A stretch of 64,000 bases of DNA from Tetracladium setigerum (Eukaryota > Ascomycota > Leotiomycetes > Helotiales): contig PZJY01000002.1 of assembly GCA_031472005.1 (NCBI GenBank), positions 3,782,001 to 3,846,000 on the forward strand. Direction: 5' to 3'. Shown here one piece after another: positions 1 to 13,900 of this stretch. The notes under the pieces were generated by a model. That model had not been told where the DNA came from. It did no database searches and saw only the letters and a program-made list of their open reading frames with translations. Both the position numbers and the translations under genes were made by a program. How positions within the stretch are numbered: position 1 is the first letter of the stretch; each line of letters begins with the position of its first letter.

Positions 1-1758
1 CGAGATACCAGTCTATTTTTGAGAATAGAAGCCTCGAAATGAGAACCAATAGGTCTGCTTCGCCAGGGAGAAGTGCAGCCATTGGGAAGGATCTGAAGAG
101 CCATGATCCCATACCTGTTGCCACAAGCACGTTGATTGTTGTTGTGTATAACCAGTCAGGCAGACTATTTGGCTTCAAGATTGGGAGGCTAGGCGGTTGA
201 CAGGTAAGCAGACGAGGAGTAGCTTTGATCCATTGGTATCGGGACTTAGTGACGCTAGGTTGAAAAGCTGTCGCTGATATCGAAAATTGAACTTGGGCAA
301 GAGATGAGCATATGTTTTTACTTCTATTGGCAAGAAAAGACTTACAATTATCGCGGTCGAAGAATATGGCATCATCTCGATCTGCAGATATGGCCACAGC
401 GTAACACAAAGAGGGATTCCAAAGGAGATCGATTGCCATCCTCAACTCAACAACTTCGCGCCATATCAGCAGAGGAGAGGAGCTGGAAACAATCAAGAGC
501 AGAGACTAGGATCTGTTAGCAATGTCTCTTGCATTCACAGCATTGAGTGCGTGTCAATATACCGTTTTTACCACTGTTGCATTGTGTACTTGCGTTCCTC
601 GCCACCAATCTCCGACTCAGTGTCATGCAGTTCTTAACCACCAGCTTGTCCACTGTTCAAAGAAATAGCGATTATGACCGCTCTTCTGCAGTTTATGGCT
701 CTCTATCTCCTGTCTAAGGCTGTCCATCCTCGTCCGTCTTGTTCCACGTTCAAGTGGTTCAACCTTTGGAGTCGGGATCCTGCAACTCAACTCATTCATC
801 GCCATCACATACTTCACATCTTTTAGGGAAGGGACTTACCAAACGGAAAGGAAAGGCATGTAATTGATGCATGTTTCTTTCTCCAAGAGATAAGTTTGTA
901 GTTGGAGCAGATCGAACAAAACGTTGAGAAAGATTGTTGTAGCATGCAAACTAAAGTTGAAGTCAACAAACGCGACCTCCAAATCGAGAGGGAGTTCATG
1001 TCGTCACCCCCTGCCAATACGCTTATCTCAAGATTGACAAGCGCCGGGACTTCCCGTTTTTAGCTCCGAATCCACTTCTGCGCATTCATTTCTTTGTCTT
1101 CATTACCTGCCCTGCTTCACTCTCTGGCTTCCCTTTGTCTCTTCGTAAAACCCAAATCTTTTAACGCCCTTCATCTGCTCTTTATTTCTCATCATATTTC
1201 TGTTCTTTCCAAGAGCAAGATCTCAAAGGAGGAATAATAAGATAGAATGAGAAAGACACTGACGCATTGAACTTAAGTAGCGTAATCCGTCCCTTAACAT
1301 TTGTTGCTGGCACTGAATAGCTGGAGAGATTCTCTTATGACAAGATGCATTTGACAAACCGAGACGGTGCAGATTGAGGAAGTATATATCATTCCAAGCA
1401 TAGGGAGAGATAGCAAGATTCAGCGGCTCAGCTTCTTCTTTTTAGCTTTAATATCATAAGGGACACTGTTTTGAAGGGTCTGTTGTGAATCTCTGTCACT
1501 GAGAAAGGTTGGTTCATAAAGTTCCATCTGCAAACAACTCTTTAGAACACATCATAGAATGAGTGATCTTGGCAAAAAAAAAGACGAATACTTCTTTGCG
1601 CAATGCAACAACACTTCTCGATTCATCTATCAATCATAAAACCCTGCCAATGCTCCGCACAACAGCTAGCGCCAACCCACCATAAGCCCAATACAATAAA
1701 ATGAGAGTACATGATGCTCCCAAGCCATGCAACACCTTTTCCCCGTGCCTCTCATGAG
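1..1758. other. gene-free stretch downstream of CUL4
   Basis: No reading frame longer than about 71 codons and no recognisable protein motif on either strand. The right end must carry the 3' UTR of the cullin gene. I see no repeat or RNA gene. Confidence 0.6.
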
Positions 1759-4490
1759 CTATGCTAAGTACACATAAACCCCATCCTCTCTCTCAATGTA
1801 ATCTTTCTCGATCAATTCTACATTCCGAAATTAGCAAGTATTCCCAAATCTGAGGGACATAATCCAACACAGAAGATTGGTTACATTAGAAGAATGGGGG
1901 CTGGAAGAACATACTCTCAATATTCTTCTTAATTTCACTCAACTCCACCGCACCTCTCTTCTTGGTTTGATCAATAACCTCCGCCACCAATGTCGCATGC
2001 GCCATTTTCTTCCTACTCTTCATGATCCTCACAATCGCCGCTTGTGTCTCATACTGCCTATCTTGATACACTCGTTCATGCGTCTCCTTGTTCTCCTCTT
2101 TCGTCTCCTTCAGCTGAATCTGGTTGATCTTGATACGGAATTTTGGATCCGTGAAGCCCAGATTTACCGTGAAAGTATCCGTAGGGTTGACGTCCCTTCC
2201 CTTAGGGTGTTTGGTAAGAACTCTAGATTTACCACAAGCCAGCGATTGGAGTGTTCGTTGCAGCTCGGCATCGATGAGACCAGTGGCGTTGGCAATTTCG
2301 GTATAGGACATGAAGCTATCGCTTGGAACATCATTAAAGAGTACAAGGACAATAGCTTGAAATGCAGATACAAGAAGCTCTTTTGGCCCTCGGTTGAATT
2401 GAGCTTTTACAACGCTGTGAGCCAGAGCGTGCTTCCAAGTCAATTTTCGACCGGTGTGCTTGTTTTTATAGTGTTGGTCGTATTTTTTGATATGTCTGGC
2501 AACCTCTGCTGGAAGGTTGACATTCACGTCCGGGTATGTTGGCCAAGCGGCGGCAGAGAGAACACTGACTTGAAGATCCATGGTTGTCTTACTGGTGTTG
2601 GAGAGGTGCTGTTTGTAAGATATCATTTCATCTCGACCGAGCTCCTGATCCTTGAACATCTGTTCTAGATTGTGGGTGAAGCTGGTGCCACATTCGATTT
2701 TCAACTTGGCGAGCATGTTTCGTTCTGCATCTTGACTTGCGCTTCGAGCCATGAGCAGGCGACGTGCTAGATCCTTTTTGTAGAAAGCCTCGAACACGTC
2801 CTTTCCTTCAATGAATCGGAATAGCTCAAGCCCCTGCTCGAGTTGTCGATCCAGCTCCGCATCCTCGTCTCCAGTACTAGCCTGTCCCTCTCTTTCGGCA
2901 TTGGCTCGATCCTTCTCATCAGATGCGAGTGATCGAGGAACGGCCTTCACACCTCCCCGAAGCAATAGGTCCATGTACTTGGCAATCATTTCCCCAACCT
3001 TCGAATTATTCGTTCCATAGGCCATAGTGTTTTTGCGGTCGTTGATGAAGTTGCCGAAAGCCTCTCTCAAGCTATAGGAAAATGTCTCGTCCTTATTGAA
3101 AGCATCTCGAATTTTGATGTCTAGCGACCTCTTGAACTCCAGAAGACGGACAACCATAGAGTCAGCCTTTTCCTTGTCGCTTACAATACCTGCTCCGATT
3201 TTTTTGATATAACCTTCGAAAGGTGCTTTGAGTTGTGGCTGGATCTTGGAAAGACCGAGCAGAGTGTAGAGAGTCTTCAACGTAGCCGTTTCGTCATCAT
3301 CAAAGAGTTTCGCAATACCATCCGCATCAAGAAGAACCACATCACAGGCCTCTATGAGGATATGATGTGCAGAACTAAGCAGTTTCATCTTCGTGCTCCC
3401 ATCGAAATTATATCTATCACACCGAACACCCTCGCGATCCAGTAGGCCATCGCAAGCCAAGATATACGATTTTAGGCTGGATGTGCTCCGCTCGTGAACG
3501 TAGTCAGCGAAGTATGCAACCGATTGCTTTAAAAGCTCCGGCTCAAATAAGCTTTCGTAGTTTCCAAATATGTGCAACATTGCAACCGAATCCTTTAATA
3601 ATACTGGATCAAACACATCACTACCATCTCGATCATGATGTACCAAATCACACATCCCAGCGATAACAGCTTCGCCTAGGCGATGCTTTGAACTGGGCTT
3701 CCCTTTTCCAAATATAGCATATTTAAACTGAATTATGGCCAGGTCTTCAAGTTGCGGAAGCTCTTTGGTGCTTAAAAGATAGGACCTATCGAGGTAACTG
3801 AATATCGATCGGATGAGAGTCTGCAAATTGGTTAGCATGAATGTATACACAAATAGTTGAGCTGATTCTTGCCGTTTGCTTGTGCCAAATCTTCCAATAT
3901 TTGTGCACGGTTAGGAGAGCACCTATGCTTCCGGCACCAATTTCTCCCTGGATCTGTGGTAGCATCACCCTGTCCATAAACGCCTTGGAGTGATCTCGCA
4001 GATGGAGATAAAGATCGTGTGCTTTCCCCCGCCGACAGGTTGCCTCCACCCCTCTGCACAACACCTCCAACGGAGAGTTTGTTTGCTCCCCATTGAAGAT
4101 CGAGGTCACAGCGCTATCCAAATCCCTCCACACCCTATTGTAGTAATCATCCACATTCTGCGACGACACAGCCTTTAAGTTCTTGACCACTAGCCTCTTC
4201 GCTCCCTTGTGCGGCTCAAAATTTGAACCCCGCGACAGGCCGATAATCCTGGGTTGAGGAGATGAGTTGACCATGCCTTTGGTTAGACTTGCAGATAGCG
4301 GAAAGCTACCTGCGGTAATTCTTTGCCGTTTGTAAGCAGGGCTGTATCGTTCATTCGAGGTCTGTACAGGAGGGGCGAAAGTCGACGGGGGGTTGTCCGG
4401 ATTGCTTTGTTGGTCGTGGAGCTTTCGTTTTTGCTGATGGGTGGGATTAAGAGATACGCTTTCCATGGGCGAGTCCGTTGAAGGCGGCAT
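1759..4490 (-). CDS. cul4: Cullin-4, scaffold of a CRL4 ubiquitin ligase
   Basis: Cullin scaffold that holds a DDB1-type adaptor at its N-terminus and the RING protein Rbx1 at its C-terminus; in fungi CUL4 acts in DNA repair and heterochromatin. Exons are 4490-3873, 3820-1915 and 1817-1759, summing to 860 aa. The last 59-nt exon is needed: it turns a dead-end reading into the classic cullin end, LIEKDYIEREDGVYVYLA. The neddylation motif IVRIMKSRK lies near the C-terminus, with the acceptor Lys at about residue 807. Residues 1-90 are a disordered basic N-terminus typical of the CUL4 branch, and cullin repeats follow (for example the IRSIFSYLDRSYLL helix). Intron 1 (3821-3872) appears to be GC-AG, since no GT donor lies at a usable distance and the splice restores the helix. 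The start is the first ATG of the open frame. CUL4 rather than CUL3 or CUL1 is judged from the overall sequence. Confidence 0.93.
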
Positions 4491-5039
4491 AGAAAAAATC
4501 GATCTCTAGAGCTGGAAGTGTGGTGTGGGGTGGGGTGTGGTGTTTGTCGTGAACGCGGATTGAGCTGATCGGGCCAGAAAGAGCGATTCCCATTCATCCA
4601 CCGCCCATCGAATGGTCGAAATCTGACGACTGCAGGACGTGTCTGTGGGGTACCCTACACTTTAATGACTTCAAGTATCATGGTAGCAGAAAAATCTTTC
4701 GCGATTTGATCTCGGACGCAAGGAGATGCATGAGACATTAGTGTTCACAGCTCATTGAATGACGGTTACGATTTGGCGATACCTTCAAGCTCCGTGCTTA
4801 TCTCCGAGATGCACGTGATATCGACCTTTTGGGAGAATGGTTAAGAATCACTTATTCAATTACAGAGCCTCCTATCAACTAGTCACATTACCATGGCATC
4901 CAAGAATTCGATTTGTTTGAGGTCATCGAATCAATTTTTGATACGAATTATTGAGAAATGGTATCCTTTTATCATGCCAGCCATGCTTGACCACCCATTT
5001 ACACCCGCTATATATACATATTCATCCCTACTAAACCCC
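4491..5039. other. CUL4 upstream region / NUP192 3' flank
   Basis: About 550 nt between two genes on the same strand. It must hold the CUL4 promoter and the NUP192 3' UTR. I see no coding potential. Confidence 0.6.
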
Positions 5040-8000
5040 TCATGTGAACGCCCGTAGAGGCTTCCTCTTTGTGCTTGCCTGTTCCTCAAACTAAAAGGGA
5101 TTAGTAACAAGTTAAAGGACAGGGTAGGGTCAACTTACATCAAGAAAACTAGTGACATTGATGAGCACCATAAAACATTCCGCCAACTCGTCGATGCTTT
5201 CTTCTGATACCGTCTGTCCACTTCCAAGACCCGCAGATTTCTTGAGGACAGCTAAGATGGAGAGCCTATTCTCGGTGAGGAATCTACGACCCTGCTCAAG
5301 AGATTGCTCATTTTGTGCTCCTCGGCTCAACAGAGCCGAGCAGATCACCCTCATGATTGCTGAGAGGAGATCATAATGCTTGCTCAAAGCGTCTGGACCT
5401 TCGATATCTGGAAATGTATATTAGCAGGTGATTTTGGAAAAGCAGTATCGGGAGCTACTTACCAACGCCTAGATCTGGATCGGTCGAGAAAAGACCAGAT
5501 TGCTTGATCAGATGGAAAAGCCCTGCGTTAAGAATAGCTGTAGCTCCTGTACGTGTTTGCGATATCTGAAGCAGTAGTGAGAGTCTCGCATGACAGTAGG
5601 ATAATTGAGTGCTGATTTCTGCGACAAGTTAGCAGGTAGCATAAAAATATGAAAAGAGGCTCAATTACCTTCAATACCAGTTTCGCGGAGTTCGACCGAC
5701 ATTGCCTTGACCGAATCGACTAAGATTCCAATGAAATTTAGTCGGACTAGAGAATCAATTACGTATGTAGAGTTTTCACCCTTTCCTAGCTTGACGAGGG
5801 AGCTCAGGAGTAGAAGAGCTGCAATTCTGCAGGTAGGAGATCCTGCATATGCGTCATCGCAAACAACATCAACGAATCGCTCCCCGACCGACTTAATAGT
5901 TTGAATACTATGCCTCTTGAGAATTCCAGTCATGCCAGTCACATCTGACATGCTTGTTAGATAATGGTAGCTGATATTGTAGAAAATCTCCTTCAGAGAG
6001 GACTGAGCGCCCAGCAAACAGATCGCACGGAGCGACACCTGAAATAGGTGGAATAGCCTGTCGCTCACCAATTCTCCCATGTCCCCCTGTTTGAATGAGT
6101 TGGACTTAAAGTCCAGAGTAAAGATGAGAACTTTTGCCAGTTTGGCGAGTTCCGAAACAGCGGGCACGCTATCCAAATCGCTTTCCAAGATGGGCATGAT
6201 TGTTTGCAATGACCTCAGCACAAAACTGGTCTTTGAGGTGTTGTCGAAATCCCCATTGCCTACCATAACCAAGGTGAGTTGAACCCAGGCGCCGAGAATA
6301 TGGATTCTAGATTTTCGCAGAAGATTAATCTTATTACCAACTCCAAAATATTCAATCCACTCTTGCGCCTCAGTGTTGATATTGGCCAAGTCCTGCGGGG
6401 TCTGAACCCGACCCGAGTTCACAAGCTCAGATCGACGAAGAATGAGGAGCTCTTCGATCTTCTCTAGCTTATAGGTCGATGGCGAATCAGAGCTATCATC
6501 TTGACATGACTGAAAATCAATGTCATTAAACCAACCACCCTGCGGCGGCGCAGGAGTGTTGTACTCTGGCTCCATGAAGTCGAATAAATCAAAAATGTTG
6601 GCATGGTCCACTTTCTGGCCACCCTCAACGGTCGTTGAGCCCAAGAAGGTTTCCAAGACCCTCTGCTTCAAGGACGGCGAGTGAAGCTTGGAAATTTGGC
6701 GTAGTTCTGCCGAACAGTATTGCAACATGAGTGTTCGGCGATTAAGGTACTCACTTAAGCATGACGCGGAGGTGTGCATCAAGAATGACTCATCCGTAGT
6801 GTTCAAACCATCCCAGAGCATGCCTTGTTGAATTGGAATTTCTTTGAGAAACATCAAAAACAGGGCATCATTTGATCGAAGCTCAGACATGACAAGCTCC
6901 GCGGACAGAGGGGAAGACCAAAGCTCCCGCAGAACTTGGTGTCCCTTGAAGCTTAATGAGACCAGCCACGACGAAACACCAAATTCGTCGCCGAGCGGAG
7001 TATCTAGAACAAGTGTCATGATCGAGTGAAAGAGAGAGATTCCCCGGTCGAATGAGTCTTTGCCGTCTATATTTAATGTATTGCGACCACATTGGAAACC
7101 AAGTAGTCGGTGAGCAATAGAAGGCCGCATTGGAGATGCTCTGAGAGAGGCAATCAAGAAATCGAGAATTTGAATCTTAATAATATATGCAGACGATTCA
7201 GGTCCCTGATTGACATCGATATCCGTTTCCATCTCGCGAAGCATTATCTTTGAGATTGTCTCAGCATCCTCATCCAGGGCAGCGAGTGCCTTGTTGCGAC
7301 CTACACCCCCACCTAGGATAGCGCTTGGGGCAGTTGCAAGCTTTGGTGACGCGGAGAGGATTTGGAGTAGCTTGAGTGAAGCCATGACAAGATCCGGGTG
7401 GCCAGTACCACAGAGAAGCCCCAGATCAGGAATGAGAGAGAGGTGGTTGAGAACACCATCCTCGAACGATGTAAATGCAGCATTGAAGACTGGTGTTCTG
7501 CGGGATGTTGACTGTGCTTTAATAGCGGGACGTACTATGTCCAAATATGTGGGCTGGAGCTCGAGAATACTGGTGATGACATGAATACCACGCAATATAC
7601 ACAGAATTAACGGCGAGTCGGGCGCAACAGAAGCAACTTCTGCGGGGTCGTGGTGCACGCTTGCAAAAAGAGCGTTCATGACCTTTTCATCAAACATCCA
7701 TTCCATGACCCTCGAGAAAGGGTGGAGGAGGACGTAATCTCGAAGGTTTGATGTAGAAATAGCAGCGTCAATAGCAACGTTGGAGGTCGTTGCAAAAATG
7801 ACCAGATTTTCATTGAATGTGTCGAGACATGTTGCGATAAAGTCCAGGCATGTCAATTGTAGAAGCCTCACCTTGGTGACATCCCCAAGCTCTAAAGAAC
7901 GTGCTGCAAAAATTTGGCCAAGCGCAAAGTCGATATATGGGTCAATACCAGGCATCCGCGTTGCCCCGCCCAGCTGCTCGGGGAATGGCAAACCATCATG

Positions 8001-10303
8001 TAGTCCGGAATCTTCCTCGTATGGCAAGACTAATGCATGGAGTAGTTGGATAAAGGAGTTTGGCTCCTCAAATCCAGCTGCTAGCCCACCAAGTATTGCT
8101 TGCATCGAAGAATGCGATGTTGACACAGGTGCAGCCTTTGACATGCTTGATCCAGATGAGTAACCGCCGGATACCCAGTAATCAAGTGTGGTCCATAAAT
8201 ACTCGCAAGCTTCCTTGGATTTGTGGCTCAGGAGTGATCTCAAAGTAGTAAATGCGCAAGCTCTGAGCCTCGGTTCAATAGCACTGCTTGCCAGCTGAAA
8301 CAATAAATCGACAATGTGAAAGTTAGGGTGATGAGATAGATATTGCCTTGCAGCTCCACTTTCCGTGCACAAACGGGTTATCAGTCGAAGGTAGCACTCC
8401 AGCATCAGGAATGACTCTGGCTCTGCTTCGGCTAGATCATTATGGGGTTTACCGGGACGATATGCCTGAGGCTGTGGCAATGATGGGCGATCTCGAATTT
8501 TTGACGAAAAGAAGGTTAGCTCCTTAAATATTTGGGTCCACGTGAGAGAGTGCGTTCTCCTCATCTTGCCCGACGATTGTGACCCTTCGTCCAGTAGAAA
8601 CTCGTGGGCTGAGGTTGCGTTGTCTTCTCCTTCCGAAAGTGCCTGAAGCATCTCGCAAAAGGCACTCACTAATGGTGTTGATGCACGCCTTGATGCCCAG
8701 TGCATGAATCCATTCAGAGCGGAATCAGGAGAATCCCAGAATCCCTCCTGAGAAGCCTTTGGTCGATTTTCGAAAACATAGGATATAATGACCACAAATC
8801 TTTCCAGATCCAAGTCATGTTCATGTTCCTTACTGAGCTGGCGTTGCTGATCCTCATCAACTCGGAGCTTTCGTAATACATCGGGAAGATTTGTTATGAA
8901 AGATTCGACGAAGGTCTCTAGTTGTTCCATCAATAATTCTTGAATCTGGTCGGCAAATGAAATGGAATCACCCAGGATGACGGGAGCCTTTCGTTGCAGC
9001 CATTGTCGAAGGCCGTGTCGCGCGGGGTCATGCCACTCTACCGACTTTACGTCTGCTGAAAGGGATAAAATGAAGTCGAATGCACCGTCTTTCAGAGCCT
9101 CCATGAAGTGTTGAGATCTCTGCTTTAATTCTAGTGATATGCGAGTTAGCGAATCATCTCACAACTCTAGGTGTTGTGAAGCAACGTACCCGCCTCTAAT
9201 TGAGCGTCCGAAATGGAACCATCATGTGCTTCTCCATACCAACTGCTGTACTCAGCAAGCCACAGTGCTCGAACAGCAGCGCGCACATATGACAAACTCC
9301 ATGTATCCTTCTCACTTTGACCCATGATGTTATCGTTGAGGGCTCTCGCATCGGCGAGAGTTCCACTGCTTCCAATACCACCAAAACGAGTGATATAGGC
9401 AGAAGTCGCAGGAATATAGTGAACTGTATACCGTCAGTTATGAAGCTCGGTGTGGGGATTTTATCCTACCAAGAAGATTGTCATATTTGTCGGCCTTTCT
9501 CAACACAGTGAGAATCGAGCGGAAATCTTCAACAACAGAGTGGTTATCCTTCTCGAGCAGTAATAAAATGATACCCATGGATTCATGTTGCTTGACCAGG
9601 CTGACTCGCTCGTACTCAAGCCTTTCCAAAACATCTGGCTGGTCTGTCTGTCCCAAAACCGAGGCGCCGTTCTTTTTGTCTGCGAGTCTTTGAAGCCAGG
9701 CCTTGATATCAGCCATTGCCGAAAGGCATCTCGGAACATATCGTGCACCCCCGTCCTTTGGCCGGATGACCTGTTCGAAGAGAAGGCCCTTGAGTCCATC
9801 TCGAATGCCATCTTCCAATTCAACGTCCGATGAGATCTGAAGTAACAAGCGCAAAGAATCAAGTAGATATTTCCGCTGTTGATGGAATCGAATTATAGCC
9901 TCGGTGAGAACGGGTCTTTCGCTCGCGTCACTATCATGCTGTGCTTCCAAAAATATCTTCGCAGCTTCTACCTCGTCCAGATCCAGATCGTCTGCCAGTT
10001 GCAAAGCTCCCTGCTGGAATTCGCTATTGATCGAATACTCTAATCCAGCGACAACGAGTTTCCCTGTGAAAAAACGACGTTAGCATGCCGTTCAAGGAAA
10101 TGGATGGGACCATAGCTACCAGTTGCTAAGCTCTGCCTGCTCTGCGCATTTCGGGCCTTCTTATCTAACAAGCCCTGAAAGTATGCTACATGAGCATCAA
10201 GCTCAGCTCCCAGTCGATCGAGATTCGGCAATCGCTTCTCGGAGAGAGCAGACAAATTCGCGTACAGAGCTTGGAAGCTTTCTAGAGTACCTGGCTCGGC
10301 CAT
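5040..10303 (-). CDS. NUP192: Nucleoporin NUP192 (Nup205 family), inner ring scaffold
   Basis: Large alpha-solenoid nucleoporin of the inner ring of the nuclear pore complex. Seven exons can be placed: 10303-10120, 10063-9470, 9423-9190, 9130-5669, 5618-5463, 5407-5139 and 5090-5040. They sum exactly to 1649 aa, the usual size for fungal Nup192 (yeast about 1680). Recognition rests on the N-terminus (MAEPGTLESFQALYANLSAL), the YIPATSAYITRFG segment followed by the EYSSWYGEAHDGSISDAQLE stretch, and the helical, mostly Leu-rich body. The introns are 46-59 nt with good GT/AG borders and CTAAC-like branch sites. The last exon gives a basic tail ending KRKPLRAFT. It is transcribed away from TEL1 and tandem with CUL4; the three genes are housekeeping and need not be functionally linked. 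Confidence 0.92.
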
Positions 10304-10899
10304 GTTGAAACTCGATGCGCCGACGAGCGCAGGCTAACAGCGATGTATTGGGCGGCGTGTCATAGATGGTGGCGCAAGTCGAGAAGAGCGTGATAGAAGC
10401 GAAGGCTCCTTCACTCTGGAGCTACGGGTGTGGTGTGGTGTGGTTGTTGATGTTGGTTGTGGAGGTTTTGTCTCAAAATTTGATGTTGACTTTCAGGGAT
10501 CCTTGAGACTTCGCGTCAGAAGCGCGAAATCCGGGGAATCGCAGCCTTCTCTGACCACTGCAATTCACAGCTCCAAAATTTCCCACAACAACACCATCAC
10601 CGCCTGTAGGACCCATCAAGAGACACCTGGTCTCATTTAACTCCATATTTCTACATCTGCCGACTTTTATACGAGACTATATAGCCATTTAAGCCCATAG
10701 CAGATGGCGTTTCCCCTCAGCCTTCTCCTCCCCGAAACCGCTTGAGCATGAACAACCACTTTTGTCCATTGCAGCCTCCAGCAAACGCCCAGGTCCTACC
10801 TATACTCTACGATGGGGTTCTCTGATTCTGAGGATGATGTTGATTCGGGAGATGCCGTAGAAGTTCGGCTGAACGAAATTCTCGGTACTAGATTTCCCC
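10304..10899. promoter_or_regulatory. shared divergent promoter region NUP192 / TEL1
   Basis: The two start codons are 596 nt apart and face away from each other, so both promoters must lie here. A TG-rich run (around 10427-10447) and a short ATG-led frame at 10812 are visible. I did not find a TATA box that clearly serves one side. Confidence 0.6.
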
Positions 10900-10931
10900 A
10901 TGGGAGAGATTGTTGTTCGACGACTGATTGA
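10812..10931 (+). other. upstream ORF overlapping the TEL1 start
   Basis: A 39-codon ATG-led frame beginning MGFSDSEDDVDSG that stops 32 nt inside the TEL1 coding sequence in another frame. If the mRNA begins upstream of it, scanning ribosomes would meet it first and it could damp TEL1 translation. I chose 10900 as the TEL1 start because that frame gives a conserved TAN-like N-terminus. Confidence 0.4.
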
Positions 10932-13900
10932 GGACTTCCTAGTAAATTTGCAGGCAAAAAACATTAAAGACCGAACAGAGTCTATGAAGGGTATCAAAGT
11001 TTGAACCCAATTTTGTTACAGAGATCGTCTTGCTAATTGAAAAATTCGTAGCCTTGAGGGATCTCTTTGAACGGCCACAAAAGTATTCCAATCTGTGTGC
11101 CCCCAATTTATTTATTTTGCGGTTGGTCGAATTCTGCTGATAATGAATTTAGAGGAGTTCTTACCGACAAGTCGTACCATGATGTTTTCGAGAACATATT
11201 CAGAGTCGCAGTTGCGGAAAAATACACTCATCTACATGGAGCGAAGTCTGGTCAGAAAACCGCCTTAGCTCGCCTTGTAACTTCTGCAGACACCCTGTCG
11301 TCAGTGACTCGTGTTGGGACCGCCAGATTGAAGAAGAAGACTGTCAAGGCTATTTGCCAGCATATAATTCAAACTATTCCCTCGTCAAACGGGGAATACT
11401 TTGAACCCATTGCACAGTACTATCTCAAAATCCTCAGCACCCTCTTCAAGTACAAACCTCATGTGGAACAAATGAGGGAGGATTTGTGGCAATCGATCAT
11501 AGATTTTTGTCTTGATGGTATTGATCGATATCTAGAGGAGAATGATGGAGAGCCCCCAGGCCTATCCAGAAGCTTCTCTGGACTAGGGTCTGGTTCACTG
11601 GCAGCCAACGGAACCAACTCGAGCAGGACTGGTTCGGTGTCTAGGCAGAATTTGGAAGAGCTATTTCAAGTTTCGTTGCACCTTGTCTCTGCTCCAAGTG
11701 CTCCGATCCATACCGGGTATGCAAGAATTGCGAATAGCACCTTACGCTTTTTGCAGCTCCCAAACTCTTCGATGAGTCCAGTGCATCAATTGGCTTTCTC
11801 AGTTTTCAACACAGTCTTGTCGTTTACACGCACTAATTGCGTATTCGTCACTCTTTCTCTGTCGCGACAGGTTATTCCGATCATTAGTCGCTTCTGGCAG
11901 GGAAGAGCTGTGGCCAAGGACGAGATGACCATCTCAGTACGAGATGAGATGATGAAACTCTTAATTCAGATTCATCCACATCTGGAGAAAAGTATCGTGG
12001 ATGAGGATGACCCAGATCTTTTGACTAGGTTGGAAGGTTTGGCAGATGTGCTCAAGACAGATTATGCCAAACGCTCGGGTCGGGATCAACTCCATCTAGA
12101 TGAGATCGAGATGATCGATATTGGAGTGGAGCTGGTCAATTGTCACCCACTCACCCTTGACGGTTTCTGTCTCCGGCCTTTTGTTGCCCGAGCGGAACGA
12201 AATTGGACCCATCTTCTGTTAATTGGAATTATTGAACGTCTCTTACGAATGGGAAAGAAAACTACACCTGGTGATGATTTTGAAGATGATGTCGATGGAA
12301 GTAAGCCCCGAAAGCGCCAGAAAATTTCAGCAGCCTCGAACCGACTGCTTGATCCCCTTATTGATTATGATGAGGATTCGAGGATTGCGGGCTTACATGT
12401 CCTGCCATTTGTGCTCCATAATTGTCAGTTATCCACAGAAGAGCTTTCAACAGTTCTACGTCAACTTCACATCTGCGTTCAAGACAAAAGAGGAAACATT
12501 GCTGCCTGGGCATTACTTGCAATCGCAAGGTGAGCCAAATCCATAATTACAAGAATGCTGCTAACCGTACGGCTTAGTTGCACTTTTCAGCGAAATGCTA
12601 CCAGCGTTAGCTCTCATGACTGGATTCAGTCCTGGCAGAACGGTGTGCGGGCGTTGACATTCGCCGCGACATGCCGCACTGCCAGTGTTCAATTACATTC
12701 AATACTAGCACGAAACTTAGTCCTTTTCCATGACATTGCTGAAGACGTCAACGCAATTATCACGTCAATAGACATCAGTGGTCCGGCTGTTCTTTCTGAT
12801 TCCTCGATGAACTTAATGACCCATTTACTGCATGCCAGAGTGACCGAGGTTCCAGGCTCTAGTTTAAATGCCTCCCAACTTGTCATTCGATGGCTCTTCA
12901 CAAAATGGGCTCCAGGTATGCTTCTCTGTTTTAGAATAAATCTCCTCTATTTTGATTAACATTCTCTAGACACTAAATCTTATGCAATGCACGATGCAAT
13001 CCACGTGAGCCCGCTTTCCTTTACAACTCTGTTAAGAATCTGCCTTGGCTTGTATCGAAGCAAACCACCGGGAAAGTCAACCATACTACCCTGCGGAGTG
13101 CTTGGTCAAGCTTGGCAACAGCATCTCAACACTTGGCCGACAATTCGCTATTTGTTGTTGTTAGGCGAAAAGGAAATCTCGTCTGAAGCATCGCCTTGTT
13201 CTTCTTGTCCAAAGTACGTTGGCCCGGAAAGCAAGAATAGCGTATCTGACAACTCCCATTTCCATACAACACGCAAGTTGGTCTTGGAGCTACTTCTACC
13301 AAAACTTAATTTAATCATGATGGCGTGGCAGAGTAATGCTACAGATCACTCTACGCCTGTGTCTTCTTATTTCTTTAGTTGTGCAGTCTATAGCTGCGTA
13401 ACTGTTTTGATGTGTATGAAACATTTTGCAGAAGCACAAGGCCCGCAAGTACACGAACTAGGTACCGCAATCACTAAGTTCTCAGAAGATATTGTCTCGT
13501 TTTCGAGGGAAAACAAGACTCGAAGTGCCAAGGAAGCGGCCACGGAAACCCAGGCGTCTTTGGAGATAGTGCTGCAGGCCATTCAGCCCTTTCTCCCTGC
13601 TTGCAAGGTTAGCGAGGTCTCTTACTCGGCAGAGGAGGCACCTTTCGTACTTGGGTTTTTTAATCTCATAGCGAATAACTGGATTCGTCGTTCCGGAACC
13701 ATTAATGACACATCCTCTGTGAACGACGATTTGATGGATGTTGACGATGAGTTTGCGGCACAGTCTAGTCAAGACACTCTGGAAGAATCGGTTGAAACGT
13801 TTCCTCGGTATGAGGCTGGGCTCGCAATGGACCGTGCCGCATTTCATCTGTCAACGTCTGGAAGCTTAGTATTGCTTGCGGAAGTAAACAAGAATCGGGA

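Noticed and set aside
1..14. Identity of the first 14 bases with a stretch near 47.26 kb (cgagataccagtct)
   Set aside because: A 14-base match in 64 kb is expected by chance and the similarity does not extend.
1877..2668. 263-codon plus-strand frame inside CUL4
   Set aside because: It is antisense to a strongly conserved cullin exon, has no domain, and is explained by codon use on the opposite strand.
10812..10899. ATG at 10812 as the real TEL1 start
   Set aside because: Its frame closes at 10931 and no intron of normal size connects it to the TEL1 frame; the ATG at 10900 gives the conserved N-terminus.
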